A stretch of DNA of 64,000 bases from Apostichopus japonicus (taxonomy: Eukaryota > Echinodermata > Holothuroidea > Aspidochirotida > Stichopodidae): the NCBI RefSeq assembly GCF_037975245.1, contig NC_092576.1, positions 42,847,611 through 42,911,610 of the forward strand, in the 5' to 3' direction. Shown one piece after another: positions 33,697 to 46,069 of this stretch. Within the stretch, counting starts at the first letter, position 1. Every line of letters starts with the position of its first letter. The position numbers were made by a program, and so were the translations under genes. The notes beneath the pieces were generated by a model. It was not told the origin of the DNA, searched no databases, and saw only the letters and a list, made by a program, of their open reading frames with translations.

Positions 33697-34892
33697 TCAG
33701 AACTGCATTGTAAGCCACTTATTGTTGTTATTAATGATGTAATTTCTTATTGCTAACTGACACTCCGAGCAGTAGGGGGTGTATCGGTACGGACTTCAGA
33801 ACTGCATTCTTAGCCACCTAATGGTGTTATTATGTTATTTCAGAACTAATGGTGTAACTTCTTGGTGCTAAATGACACTCCAACCATTAGCGGGGCGTTT
33901 TGGTACACCTCTCAGAACTGTTTTGCAAGCCACTAAATTTTGTTACTTCTTGGTGCTAAATGACACTCCAACCAGTAGCGGGGCGTATTGGTACGCCCCT
34001 AATGGTGTTAGTTCTTGGTGCTAAATGACACTCCAACCAGTAGCGGGGCGTATTGGTACGCCCCTTAGAACTGTATTGCAAGCCACTAAATTTTGTAACT
34101 TCTTGTTGCTAAATGACACTCCAACCAGTAGTGGGGCGTATTGGTACGCCCCTCAGAACTGTATTGCAAGCCACTAAATGTTGTTACTTCTTGGTGCTAA
34201 ATGACACTCCAACCAGTAGCGGGGCGTATTGGTACGCCCCTTAGAACTGTATTGCAAGCCACTAAATTTTGTTACTTCTTGGTGCTAAATGACACTCCAA
34301 CCAGTAGCGGGGCGTATTGGTACGCCCCTTAGAACTGTATTGCAAGCCACTAAATTTTGTTACTTCTTGGTGCTAAATGACACTCCAACCAGTAGCGGGG
34401 CGTATTGGTACGCCCCTTAATGGTGTTAGTTCTTGGTGCTAAATGACACTCCAACCAGTAGCGGGGCGTATTGGTACGCCCCTCAGAACTGTATTGCAAG
34501 CCACTAAATGTTGTTACTTCTTGGTGCTAAATGACACTCCAACCAGTAGCAGGGCGTATTGGTACGCCCCTTAATGGTGTTAGTTCTTGGTGCTAAATGA
34601 CACTCCAACCTGTAGCGGGGCGTATTGGTACGCCCCTTAGAACTGTATTGCAAGCCACTAAATTTTGTAACTTCTTGTTGCTAAATGACACTCCAACCAG
34701 TAGTGGGGCGTTTTGGTACGCCCCTCAGAACTGTATTGCAAGCCACTAAATGTTGTTACTTCTTGGTGCTAAATGACACTCCAACCAGTAGCGGGGCGTA
34801 TTGGTACGCCCCTCAGAACTGTATTGTAAGCCATTAATGGTGTTTCTTCTTGGTGCTAAATGACACTCCCTTGCAGTTGTGGGGTGTATTTG
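33697..34892 (+). repeat. second palindromic tandem array (55/88-bp units)
   Basis: About 14 units of CTAAATGACACTCCAACCAG - TAGC - GGGGCGTATTGGTACGCCCC, followed by either TTAGAACTGTATTGCAAGCC...(~88-bp form) or TTAATGGTGTTAGTTCTTGG (~55-bp form). The 20-bp core has 8-bp arms around TTGG. Edge units near 33770 and 34870 are decayed. On the reverse strand the core is GGGGCGTACCAATACGCCCC, one base different from the core of the 12560-13610 array. Confidence 0.96.
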
Positions 34893-37740
34893 TTTCACTG
34901 ATTCACTTTTGTACAGGGACAAGAGGTATTTTTCTTCCTTTATTCATGTAAGAAATTAACCTACTAAATTTCAGTTTATGGTCATGTAGATAAAATATAA
35001 CATGAAATACATAAGTTGGTACAAACAAAGAATAATTTTCTGATTGTGTTATTTTTTGTCTCAAATTTATGTATCTGCAGTATGATTACAATGCATTTGC
35101 CTTTTTAACTCACATTTTGAAGGTTTAAAGACAATGACAGTCATAGCGTAGATTTTTCCCTTATATATACCATATTTTTATACCCGAGTGCAAACGTCAT
35201 TAAAAGCAATATAATTTCTGGTAAATTTATCAATGTTGAACAAAAAGTTTTTTTTTTCTTGGATAAAAGTCAGGTTTAAATAGTTCCTAGAAACCCTAAA
35301 TGTTTCCTAGCCTCTTTTAGGAAAAAATGAAATACCGATGATAGATAACTGAGCCAATCGTACAAATACCAATACAAGAATAACTCAAAGAAAAGCTTTC
35401 TGATTGCGTAGGTCATTATAAATAGCAAATTAACACAGGATCGTATGCAGCGGTTTAAAAATAAAGGAGCAGAAAGAGATTTGTTTCGCAGGTCTTACGA
35501 AAATAAATTTCAGTTATTTTTTCGGTACTACGGTAGCTTACGTAGGACACTAGAAATTTCGCTATTTCATACCGAAAATTCATAATTTGATGTAAAAAAT
35601 CCTCTAATTGTCAACTGTTTTTTCTTAAAGTAGCACTATGTCCTTCCGAACTAAGAAGTTATCTATCGAAATGAGAACATAATTTTGTTTCAATATTCTA
35701 AAAGTTCCATCCGCTGTTTTGTTTCAAGCCATTTTCATTTTCTTTTCTTTCGTAAAAAGTCGATTACTTCATTGAAATGTTAACGTTGCTTGTCGGAAAT
35801 TCTTTAAATTCGAAATTTCAACTATGTTTCTATTATGACCATAACATTACTATTTTTGGTTTATTATTGAAATTGTTAAATTTACGACAAAAGTTCCTTG
35901 TAGACTCATTTATTAACTGTTGAACTTTATCTTCTTTTATTATCTGTTTAATGTCTTAACTGTTATATTATGTCGAAATTTTACATTGGAGCGCACCGTG
36001 ATGGTCTTGTCGAGTACCATTAACTTGTACTTAACTTGTGTTGTCAGCATTGTTGTATTGTCATTTTATTTGACTTAACTTCATTTTTGTTCCTCTTTAA
36101 TATACAGGTTTAACAGTAAACATTAAAAAAAATACAAAGGAAGGACGTGGCTTAGAAAACCTTGCAAGGCTTAACGAGTAGTGCCACTCCTCAAGCAAAG
36201 GAAATATATCGAAGGACAAAACAAAATATAATATTTAATGTGATAATAATTCAATATTTCGTCATCCTAAAGATACAACTGTTGAATATAGACAATACAG
36301 CTAACAGTAAAAGGAAGTACGGTTGTTACTACTGTGTTTCTTCAAAGTGTTATATTTATTATTACAGCGTGGATATTGCTGTATTCGTTCATTTACTGTT
36401 TAATCTTATTCGCCTCTTACAGTTGTGTGGGATCCTGAAAGTGATAAGAGTTTTCAATACTATGATCTTGATCTCAGCTCTGGTCGTTGGCTGGTGAGTA
36501 GTCTAAGTATTACTTCGTCAGGTCTGTTATATTTTGTTGTTCTATTTACGTCATGATATTGTAATTACTACTGATCGCATCAATCCCCGGAATGGTGAAA
36601 AACTTAAGGGCGGTATGTATGCATGACGTCACAACTAATTTATGAAGTAAAGTAGACATGAGGTAAATACATTATACAACAACAATTACGGAGATAATAA
36701 TGACTCTGAAACAAAGGATTATATAGCCCCTCCACAGCATCATCAAGATGCACATTTCGGTAAATCACATGAAGATACTAACGGCTACGGTGAAATCATT
36801 TTCCTTTCTCAAATTTAAAATACATTAAAAGTGAAATTGTCTCAGTGTTTGATCGTTGATTGTAAATTGGCTGAAATATGACGGATGATGAACTAGATCA
36901 ACATAGCATGATTGCAGGGAACTTCTCAACACTGTATTAAAATGGCCTCCATAGTTCGTGTGGGTTTAGGTGGATGGGATCATATGGAACTTATATTGTT
37001 ACTTTGATGTAATACATTTGTTTCATGAAATCTCATTGGAAGCGAATGTAATACATCAGTGAATAGACACCAAGTGGATACTTATAAATAAGGCGATTCC
37101 TACTAAATAGCAAATGAACACGCCAGCTTATATTAATAAATAGTTACTATTTAAACCAAGAACAGGTTAAAATATTACATTGATTAATAAACTCCTAATG
37201 AGGTAGTTAAGTAGTTAATTGATTACATAAGACCCCATGGAAGAAATGTGAAAGTAATGCGATGGGTAATAATTAAAACATGAACATGCCAGATTCAAGA
37301 TAAAGATTAATTACTAACCACTCCGTGAACAGGTCGAGCGAAGCAATACATAAGTTACCAAGCAGCCCTTGGAAATGCCCGCCCCCCCCCCCCCCTCCCG
37401 TTTATGATCGACAGTCCGGTGAAAATTATTCAGTCGGGAGAATTTGCATTTCGCCGGGGAAGGATATATAGGTCCACTACTAAGGGTGTTTTCTCTACCA
37501 CAGCGACCAATCCCCCCCCCCCCCCCCTTGCCTTCCTCTTCGACCTCACACAGCGTATATAGCAACATAAGTAATATAGCAACACAGAATGCAACATTGT
37601 TCGTCTTGTTTACATTGTCGGGGGTTGTCTCAGCATGCACCGAATAGTTACAATTAATGTAGAAAGACATTTATCAAAATATTAAATTAGTGAATTAAAT
37701 GAGTAGTTAACACATATATTAACACATGCAAAGAGTGGTT
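34893..37740. other. AT-rich non-coding stretch
   Basis: No gene recognised. Two long C-runs at about 37380 and 37511 flank a GC-rich block that may be a hAT-like fragment, but no paired ends were found. A 111-codon frame at 36162-36497 has no recognisable motif. Confidence 0.35.
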
Positions 37741-38510
37741 TAAAGTGATATACTGAACAAATAATCCTAAACATACAATGGATGGATTGGAGGGATGTAG
37801 TCATCAAATATTACTAAACATTTAATGGATCGAAAAAAGAAACTGGATGTAGTCAACACATATAACTACACATATATGCAATGGGTGGACGTTGTCACCA
37901 AATATTACTAAACATATAATGGATTGAAAAAAAAAAAGGATTGCAATCAACAAATATTACTAAACATGCATTGGATGGATGAAAGGGATGTAGTCAACAA
38001 ATATTACTAAATATGCATAGGATAATTAAAGTAATGCAGTCAACTAATAGTACTAAACATATAATGAATTGAAAAAAAGACGTAGTCAACAAATATCACT
38101 AAACATGCATCGCATGGATTAACGGGATGTAGTCAACAAATATTATTAAACAAGCATTACATAGGTTTAAGGGATGCAGTCAACAAATATTACTAAACAT
38201 ACAATGGACAGATTAACGGGATGTAGTCAACAAATATTACTAAACATGCATGGGAAGGATTAAAGGGATGTAGTCACAAATAATACTAAACATACAATTG
38301 ATTAAACAAAAAGGAATGTAGTCAACAAATGAAACTAAACATACAATGGGCGGATTTAAGGAATGTAGTCAACAAATATTACTTTAAAAATCATTGGATG
38401 AATGAAAGGGATGTCAATAAATACTACTGAACATGTAATGGACGGATTAAGATGAAGTAGTTAACACATGTTACCACACATGCAATAAGTGGATTTAAAT
38501 GATGATATTC
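37741..38510 (+). repeat. 46-50-bp tandem repeat, about 15 diverged units
   Basis: Consensus GGATGTAGTCAACAAATATT ACTAAACATACAATGGATGG ATTAAAG recurs near 37795, 37853, 37947, 37987, 38084, 38129, 38174, 38219, 38267, 38315 and 38366. Interruptions are A-rich. Divergence is substantial, so it is older than the palindromic arrays. Confidence 0.85.
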
Positions 38511-38982
38511 AAAATATGTTTAACTACAGTACAGTGTGATGGAAGCTTGGTTTGTTCCATTCCATTTAGCTCGAGTTCAGGATCAGCGGATTTCTAACAA
38601 AGTAACAATATGGTACAGAACTTAAGCTGTACAGAGTTTTTTACCGCGAGGTTTAAATGTGACAGAAATACAAACAGTAAGGAATACATTTCAAGTTCGA
38701 AGCGGAAAAGTGGTCCATGGAGTCCACAGTCCCAGGGGCGATTTTTTCCCAGCGCGGTAAAGGCCAAGATTAGCATATCTCGCTCCCATTGACTGGGGTC
38801 CGTATACATTAGATTCATTACAATATCAACTAGCAGTTGCTGTACTGAATCTCTCATCATATACCACATTTCTCGAGGCCACTTTGCTACACTCACAACA
38901 AAAAAGAAAACAGTCCACCAAGAGAATATGCAATGGTACGCGTTTGAGTAGAGTTAATGTAGTTGTCGGTACTATGCCACGG
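38511..38982. other. unassigned stretch left of a hAT-like element
   Basis: A 100-codon minus-strand frame (38896-38594) contains EMWYMMRDSVQQLL and QWERDMLILAFTALGK. I do not recognise it and it has no clear splice sites. It could be a decayed exon. Confidence 0.3.
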
Positions 38983-39037
38983 GTGAAGAGCAGGCGCGGC
39001 GGAACGGAAAAATTATTGGGGGGGCTAATGTGTGGAG

Positions 39038-39136
39038 ACTATCTAAGCGGAGCGCCACCATCGGTTGGCGCGGAGCGTACAAGAAAATTTTGGGTTTTTT
39101 CAAACCTCCAGATGGCCGGAAACGGCACTTCCCGAG
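39038..39136 (-). repeat. conserved dispersed module, copy E
   Basis: Reverse-oriented: ACTATCTAAGCGGAGCGCCA, GGTTGGCGCGGAGCGTAC, then ATGGCCGGAAACGGCACTTC. It is close to the left end of its host element. Confidence 0.9.
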
Positions 39137-39306
39137 TGTTTTATGCTGCGAATACCTGGCCCTAAAATATGGGTCTCAAGCCTGCAATTTCTCAGATTGC
39201 ACGTAAAGTCTGTAAAAACATTGTAATTTGTATATTCGATGGTGTTTTAAGAGAGTAGCTATTACTCGTAGTGTACTCGCAAAGACGTTTTTGAGTGTAG
39301 TAAGGG

Positions 39307-39708
39307 CAGTGGCGGGGCTAGGGGTATTGGACGGGGGGGGCAAGAATGGTCTGTAGGGGCGCTTTCGACACTATCTAAGCGGAGCGCCACCACAGGTTGG
39401 CGCGGAGCGTACAGAAAATTTTTGAGTAAAGATACTCCCGAGATTGCAGGAAATGACCCTTTCCGGGGCCTTGCTAATTTGCAGATAAACGGAGAATAAA
39501 TAGGTGTCGTCGCCATTTTGTCGGAAAATACACCGACAGAATATGACAAATGTCAATAGGTATATGAGAGCGCAATAAAATAGTCAAAAATCGCGAATAA
39601 GTAAAAAGTAGTGAAAAGCTGAAAAGGGCGCCAGCAGTCCATTTGAGTCCGTCAGGGGGGGGGGGCATCCGCCCCTGACTGTATATATGGACGCTCGATC
39701 CGCCACTA
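39307..39708. mobile_element. nested hAT-like MITE, perfect 8-bp duplication AGTAAGGG
   Basis: A 402-bp element starting CAGTGGCGGGGC and ending GATCCGCCACTA. AGTAAGGG flanks it exactly at 39299-39306 and 39709-39716. It is the opposite-strand relative of 45374-45753: both share the GCGCCAGCAGTCCATTTGAG block, the module, and the GCAGATAAACG(G/A)AGAATAAA block. It is inserted inside the 38991-40075 element. Confidence 0.93.
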
Positions 39709-40083
39709 AGTAAGGGGATGTTGGAGAACTGGCTGAAATGAGGCAAGTCATTGGCCTAAGACGAAGTTGTGTTACGCTTACCGGTACTCACACTCACTGT
39801 TTCCACTTTTCACGGGGCGTGAAGACGCGGTTGGGATGACAATGTGGTCTATAGCCAGGGGACGGTCCGAGGGTCCCCCAGCAATTACTAAAATTATTAC
39901 ACCTATAGAGTATACGTGTGCATCGGACAGATCGACAAGTATGCATTGAAAAATGGGCAGATGTACGTTTCGGAGCCTTGGTAAATATTGGGGGGGCTAA
40001 TCAAGCATTTGCCCCCTCAACTTTTTTATTGGGGGGGCTGAGCCCCCCCAAGCCCCCCCGGTTCCGCCGCCACTGGTGAAGAG

Positions 40084-41064
40084 GGTCTGTGGTTATGTAT
40101 CGCACAACTATGTTGCTGTAAATTTAAAGAAGTTTAATGAAACCGAAACAGTTTGAAGATGATACCACCAAATCACCATGTAATATAAACGTAAGACAAT
40201 TTCTGTGTTCAATAACTATAATCCACAGTGGCATTGGCACTACTAGATAAAAGGCCTATATCTTTCGTAATATATTATCTGAAAACCGTGCGACAGGGTT
40301 ATAATAAACCGTTTCAAAGAGTCATAATTTTGAAAATCAAATCAATGTCTATGCTCAAAACTAAGAGTCTATCAGTTTCAAGTTTAAAAGCATCTCAAGT
40401 AAATAGTCAACCATAAACGGTCAAGCTGTCCAATGTTTTGAAGCAGTTTTGAAGAAATTAAACGCCTGGTACTTATCTGCTTACATTGCCATCGCAGTAC
40501 TGTACTGCAAGTTCTACCATCACTTCGAAGCTTCACCCTTGTCAAAAACTAACTTTAAGTTTATTCGATTTATTGGCTTTCAGTTTTGGATCATCAACTT
40601 AAGTAATCCTTACCTTCAAAGAAGGACAGTCATCGACAATAAGATGTGTACACTCACAGTCCATGGTCGCAGTATTATTCTTTACGAACTTATGGATGTA
40701 AATGCACACAAATAAGTCCGCGCAAAAGCAGAGAAAAAAACAACATTTAAACACATTTTTAACAAAGTTGTCTCAAGACAGTCGCCAGTTCATACAGTAC
40801 GTGTATACGAATCACGATCCACTACGTACACGTGTATGTTTATGTACATACACACACGCATAGCGTAAGCAAGAACGCATCAAAAGTGCAAGGCCCAGGC
40901 AATGTGAAGAGAGGCATGCAAACTAAGGCATCTACCGCTCTGCGAAAATAATCTCGCGTCCCGGGACCCTGCGTCATTTCGGGTATTTCCCGGAAAAAAA
41001 AATGTAGTTTGCCGGGCAAGTATGGTATGTGGACAGTGCAAACACGAGGGCAAGGAACGAAAAC
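40084..41064. other. non-coding stretch
   Basis: A plus-strand frame at 40449-40715 has a hydrophobic start (YLSAYIAIAVLYCKF) but no recognisable family or splice context. Nothing else supportable. Confidence 0.3.
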
Positions 41065-41305
41065 TGATGTATGTATGTATGTATGTATATGTGATCTTCC
41101 CGCAAGCAGGAACTCGCGAAAGAAGCCATGGAGGCTTATAGACTCGCAAGCTGACCGAAGCCAATCTCTCGGCACACATCCATTTAACGTCCATGTCGGG
41201 AAGTTGTTATTGAACAACACCCTTGCCAGACGACACACATTGCTGTCGGCGGGGAATCGAACCGGGGATCTCATGACTGGGAGACTGATAAATATACTTG
41301 AGATG
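41065..41305 (-). mobile_element. tRNA-derived SINE
   Basis: On the minus strand a perfect B-box GGTTCGATTCC (41263-41253) is followed by a unique body and then a (CATA)n-type tail at about 41068-41090. The body phrases GCAAGCAGGAACTCGCGAAA and AAGCCATGGAGGCTTATAGA (plus-strand wording) recur partly at 48.5 kb. The A-box region is not well preserved, so the 5' end may be truncated. Confidence 0.7.
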
Positions 41306-41604
41306 CTGTACTAGTAACGATTAAGTGATTGGAACAGAGAGAAGTAGTTTAAGATGGCCAAGTGACAGTAGCACACATATATAAGTAATCATTTCATAAG
41401 CCTGGATTAAGTTCATGGTAGGAAACATATGTTACAAGCCTTCAAAAATGTATAGTATAAAGGGAAGTAACAGTCACTGTGGTAAAGTGATGAAGTATCA
41501 GTATACTACATAACAGAAATGTTGAGACTAGTTGAGACTAGTGGAACACTAGCAGTTGTAACTCAGAGTTTCACGCGTTGAACAATCATCAGACAATTGT
41601 GTTG

Positions 41605-41682
<78 letters not shown>

Positions 41683-43899
41683 CAATCCAACCAAGCACTC
41701 GATACATGAAGGTACTTTCAAAAATAAACATATATCAATATTCACTTATCTTTTGAGTGATTAAAAACAATTATCAAACAGATATAATTAATCATACAGC
41801 AGAAATGTAATATTAATATATTCCCTACTTAATATTATGCTAATCTTTGATGGTGAGGATTAAATGTATAGATGTGAAAATAAAAACAGGACTTAAATAT
41901 TATTTTAATATTGTAATTGCAACTCGTTTTAATCCACATTAAAACACATATTATGATTACCCCACTCCCATTTCACACTCAACCACCCACCAAATGTAAA
42001 TGACTATCGGCCTAATGCATAAGCAATTTGGTTACATAAGTTTTCTTCTTGTTCGTCCAATAGAAATGTGGTTGATCCTGTTTGATTAATTCAGCAAGCA
42101 CTTGTTCCTGAAGACAACTTGTCATGATCCTCCTGCTTCTGGAAATGCTCGCGATCTCAGTAAATATTCAGAGCCATAAACCAAGGAAGGGGACGAAATT
42201 CCAAACTATGTACAGTGGCGACATACTACAGGAGGTGTAGAGTCCTAAATAACCATCGTATTGTCATCAGTAAATGCTAACCCAAGCCCCCTATCTCTTC
42301 TCTCGAATTGACCCTTTCTAACTTAACCGAACTTGACAGCCCTGTACATACCCTAGAACTGCACATCCTTACCTCTCCTCTGGAGCATGACCACCCTACC
42401 TAATCCCCTCCCTACGTGTTCTCTCTAACATAGCCCCCCTACATATAGACTCGGACTGGCCTCGCTGTATAATCGTGTTCTTGGTGGTATGGTTGTCATA
42501 CACTACTCAGTTCATAGAACACTGCTTGCTCGATTTTTTAACAAAACGAAATGGGAGAGTGTGGGGAAACTCTAAAGGGAATTCGGATCGATGTATATAT
42601 AATTGTGACGTGAGTAACAACATTGGCTATCGTCCTCTGTAAATATTTTATTTTGCTGTCATCATCTTGCTGTTTCCATACATTGTGTAAATATATGTTT
42701 ACATTTCTTGTTCATGGGAATGCTATATATCATTTGTTGCATTGAAATCACAGTAATTGGTTTTTAGGACCTAGGGTTTATGCTGAGATGTTGAAATATC
42801 TTTATTCTGTTCAAGAATTATTTTCTTATATCACTTCATCGGTGTTTCTTCTGCCGATTATAGATAAGTAAATATTGATGCCAGAATGACATGCTTATCA
42901 ATCAGTTTTACTGAAAATTTGACGAAAAAATACACGGAAAAAAATCATCAAATTGTTTTGATGAATCGCATTAAAAATAAAGTTGTGATGAATTCGGCTG
43001 CCTCAGTTTTTATATGCCCCATTGGGACATGTATGTACAGTTTGAAGAAAACAAATGTTACGTAACACTGTAGATAACGGTATGGTTTGTGGTAGTAGTA
43101 GAAAGACAGGCCATTTACGTTTCCAAGGTGTAATTGTTGGTGTCACTTAAGTACAACCACCATCCATCATGAACCAGGAATCTTGAGAAAGAACAATGAT
43201 CTAACAGTATTTATGGAGTTTACCTCCCTGGCAGTAATTTAGAGGTGTATGTTGTCATAGTGAATATAGTAAATCCAAAACGAGAAGTGCAGAGTGAGTG
43301 GTTATTGACGGTGTCAGTCAGTGAATGGTGAGTGAGTGGAGAGTATATAATTACGTCAACGATAAGTCCAAAGTGACTCACTTACGTCTGTTCATCTCCT
43401 GGCAAAGTAGAGTACGTTATAATTTAAAACAAAATGAATATCGAAAACTTGGCGCAAAATCTGGAAAGTAATGTCGAAAAGATTTAAAGTGGAATATGGA
43501 TTTCGAAGGATACGGGTGCTGTAATATGTAATGTTTGTTTTTCTTATTATACTATACAATTAAGTAAGTTTAAAAATGACAAATTTCATGATAAATATAG
43601 TAGGGAGTATCCATTTCTTTATCTTGCTATTCATGAAATATAATTTTTAAGAGAACAAATTAATGACCATTTTTAACATAAAATTTTACATCGTTGTATG
43701 TATTTTCTATAGTTCGTTAAGAAATGCAAATGTTGAGAGGGTTTATTGGTTCCAAGTGCTTCTTTAAAATAACCATTCTTTGTTGCGTAGAAACATTTTA
43801 GAGCAATGATTTTGTACCAAATCGTTACATTTAAATTTTACTTACCTTTGCCTGGTTTCCTAGAACCACTGATTAAAAGCATACATGATCGGTTTGTCA
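41306..43899. other. non-coding stretch
   Basis: No gene recognised over about 2.6 kb apart from the (TA)n run listed separately. Confidence 0.35.
41605..41680. repeat. (TA)n microsatellite
   Basis: About 76 bp of uninterrupted TA. Confidence 0.97.
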
Positions 43900-43904
43900 T
43901 ATTT

Positions 43905-44430
43905 ATAGATTATGAAGTATAACACGTATACTCCGATTGGTGGAAAGTGAACATGTGACGGTTAGATTTGCAAACTATGCAAAACGAAGATCTTTCATTG
44001 AACATCAAATACAAAGAAAGTAAATCATCTGTGAATGTATTTGTCTACTTTGTTTTTTCATCTCTAACTCGTCGTCTCATGTGATACCATTTTAAAATAA
44101 CGCCCTACTAGACCGGAGTTAAAGGTACGAAGCTCCCTTAATTGATATACCCTTGCAGAATTGTTATCTACGGATGTACGAACGTGCCTACACGAGCGGG
44201 GATACATTTCTGCGAAACAGGACACAGGACTCAAATATGCTCAAGGTATGTTTGACAGAATCGTGATGGGCCCTGTCAATAGCCATATTGGACGGAAGGA
44301 ACAGTTTAACCCTCCTTAAGTTAAGTCTAAAATGCAAAATGTAAGAGCAGCACTTAGCAACAAGCCAGACACTAGTATCAATAATAAGTCGTTAAGCGTA
44401 CACTCACTCGTGAAACAAGCCTACTCCCCA
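43905..44430 (+). repeat. dispersed repeat, copy 1
   Basis: Shares ordered blocks with 60115-60725: TCCGATTGGTGGAAAGTGAA, CATCTGTGAA, CGGAGTTAAAG, GCCATATTGGAC, TAAGTTAAGTCTAAAATG and CACTCGTGAAACAAG-type. It lacks coding capacity and could be the remains of an unrecognised transposon. Confidence 0.8.
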
Positions 44431-45017
44431 TCCCACTCCGTGACAATAAGCCTATTCACTGTTAGATCACTTGGTCCCACCTTTGAAGGCCTAAACTGTA
44501 AATAATAAATTATTTCACTTTACCATGGTGATTGTCACTACACTTTATAATAATATAATTTGAAGGCCTTTAACCTGTGTTTACTACATTAATGATAATC
44601 ATAATAAACAACATTTAAAAAAGCACTTAATACAGAAGTTTCTATGTGATTAAAAAGGGAACATAGTTACAAACATTCCGAAGAAAAAAGAACCGTTTTA
44701 AGCTGTCTTTTGAGAATTTCAAGCTTGGAGGAATGATATTGAAACTTAATCCAGGTTTATATAATGATTATTATGTATGTGTACTGCAATCATTTGACCA
44801 TTTGCCAGATGACCTAACTAGACCTTATTAGTAAACTAAATCGTTACTAATACAGTATTTCAAGTACTACAGCAGTTTTAGTTCCTTGCCCTCGTTTTTG
44901 CACTGCCCATATACTATACTACTATACTTACCCGGCCAATCCAAGTTTTCTCGGGTAATACCCATAGTCACCTAGGGCCTCGGCACTGTAAACTCCATGA
45001 ACCCCCTTCCGCTTCGA
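44431..45017. other. non-coding stretch
   Basis: AT-rich, nothing recognised. Confidence 0.35.
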
Positions 45018-45080
45018 ACCTTACCCATAGGCGTAGGAGGCGGGGGGCTGGGGGGCTGCAGCCCCCCAACCAATTTTTTT

Positions 45081-45373
45081 GGTGAAAATTCGGGCAATAT
45101 GCTTAGAATTTTTCGGGCACCTACTGGAAGAATAATAATTTGCAATGTGTTTTTCAATATTTTGGTGAAAATTCGGCAATATGCTGAGAATTATTCGGGC
45201 ATCTACTGAAGGAATAATAATTTGCAATGTGTTTTTCAATATTTTGGTGAAAATTCGTGCAATATGCTGAGGATTTTTTCTGGCACCTACTGAAAGAATA
45301 ATAATTTGCATTTTTTTCCAATTTTTTTTGGTGAACATTTGGGCAATATGCTGAGAATTTTGCGTGCACCTAC
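45081..45373 (+). repeat. ~83-bp tandem repeat inside a hAT-like element
   Basis: Units start GGTGAAAATTCGGGCAATAT near 45081, 45163, 45247 and 45331, followed by TCGGGCACCTACTGAA and AATAATAATTTGCAATGTG. A fifth partial unit resumes at 45754 after the nested insertion. A decayed copy is visible near 55260-55310. Confidence 0.92.
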
Positions 45374-45753
45374 CAGTGGCGGAGCGTCCATGCAGTCAAA
45401 GGGGCAGATGCCCCCCTGACGGACTCAAATGGACTGCTGGCGCCCTTTCAGCTTTTTACCACTTTTTACTTATTCGCGATTATTGACTTTTTTATTGCGC
45501 TCTCAAATATACCTATTGACATTTGTCACATTTTGTTGGTGCAATTTTCTGACAAATGGCGATGACACCTATTTATTCTTCGTTTATCTGCAAATTAGCA
45601 ATCCCCGGCGATCTAGGGAGTAACTTTACGCAAAAAAATTCCTGTACGCTCCGCGCCAACCTGTGGTGGCGCTCCGCTTAGATAGTGTCAAAAGCGCCCC
45701 TACAGACCATTCTCACCCCTCCCCCTGACCAATACCCCCTAGCTCCGCCACTG
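45374..45753. mobile_element. nested hAT-like MITE, 8-bp duplication (7/8)
   Basis: The 380-bp element has a perfect 12-bp inverted repeat CAGTGGCGGAGC. The flanks are GCACCTAC (45366-45373) and GCACCTAG (45754-45761). It interrupts a tandem repeat unit that continues on the other side, which confirms the borders. It contains module copy G at 45603-45687 and is related to 39307-39708 in the opposite orientation. Confidence 0.93.
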
Positions 45754-46069
45754 GCACCTAGTGAAAGATGACGAATTTGCAATGTGTTTTTCAATGGTTA
45801 AACTTATATTATTATTATTATTATTATCATTATTGTTGTAACGACTTCCCCAATAATTCTAACCAATATGGAAGGGTAATAACACGGAAAATGATTTTAT
45901 GTTATTGGCAGGCTATGTAATAACTGATGGATGCCTATTTGATATGCACATTGACATGTGGAACGCGCGCGGAGCGCGCGAAAAAATTTTGGGTATATTT
46001 TTCGGGCAAGTCGTTACAGCCCCCCCCCCCCCCCAAATCAAATGAGGCTCCTACGCCTATGACCTTACC

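Larger units (their letters stand above)
38991..40075. mobile_element. hAT-like element, perfect 8-bp duplication GTGAAGAG
   Basis: The left end is CAGGCGCGGCGGAAC and the right end, reverse-complemented, is CAGTGGCGGCGGAAC (13 of 15). GTGAAGAG flanks both sides exactly (38983-38990 and 40076-40083). It spans 1085 bp, of which 410 bp are a nested element plus its duplication. Subterminal TTGGGGGGGCT blocks occur at both ends, inverted or direct. It holds module copy E and no transposase frame. Confidence 0.92.
45026..46061. mobile_element. hAT-like element, perfect TIR and 8-bp duplication ACCTTACC
   Basis: The left end CATAGGCGTAGGAG matches the reverse-complemented right end at all 14 bases. 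ACCTTACC flanks both sides exactly (45018-45025 and 46062-46069). It spans 1036 bp and includes a nested element of 380 bp. The interior is an ~83-bp tandem repeat, a CGCGCGGAGCGCGCG palindrome near 45965 and C-runs. No transposase frame. Confidence 0.94.

Noticed and set aside
38594-38896. 100-codon minus-strand frame
   Set aside because: No family recognised and no splice context; noted only as a possible decayed exon.
41253-41263. tRNA gene from the B-box GGTTCGATTCC
   Set aside because: No cloverleaf could be drawn and a body plus microsatellite tail follows, so a SINE is the better call.
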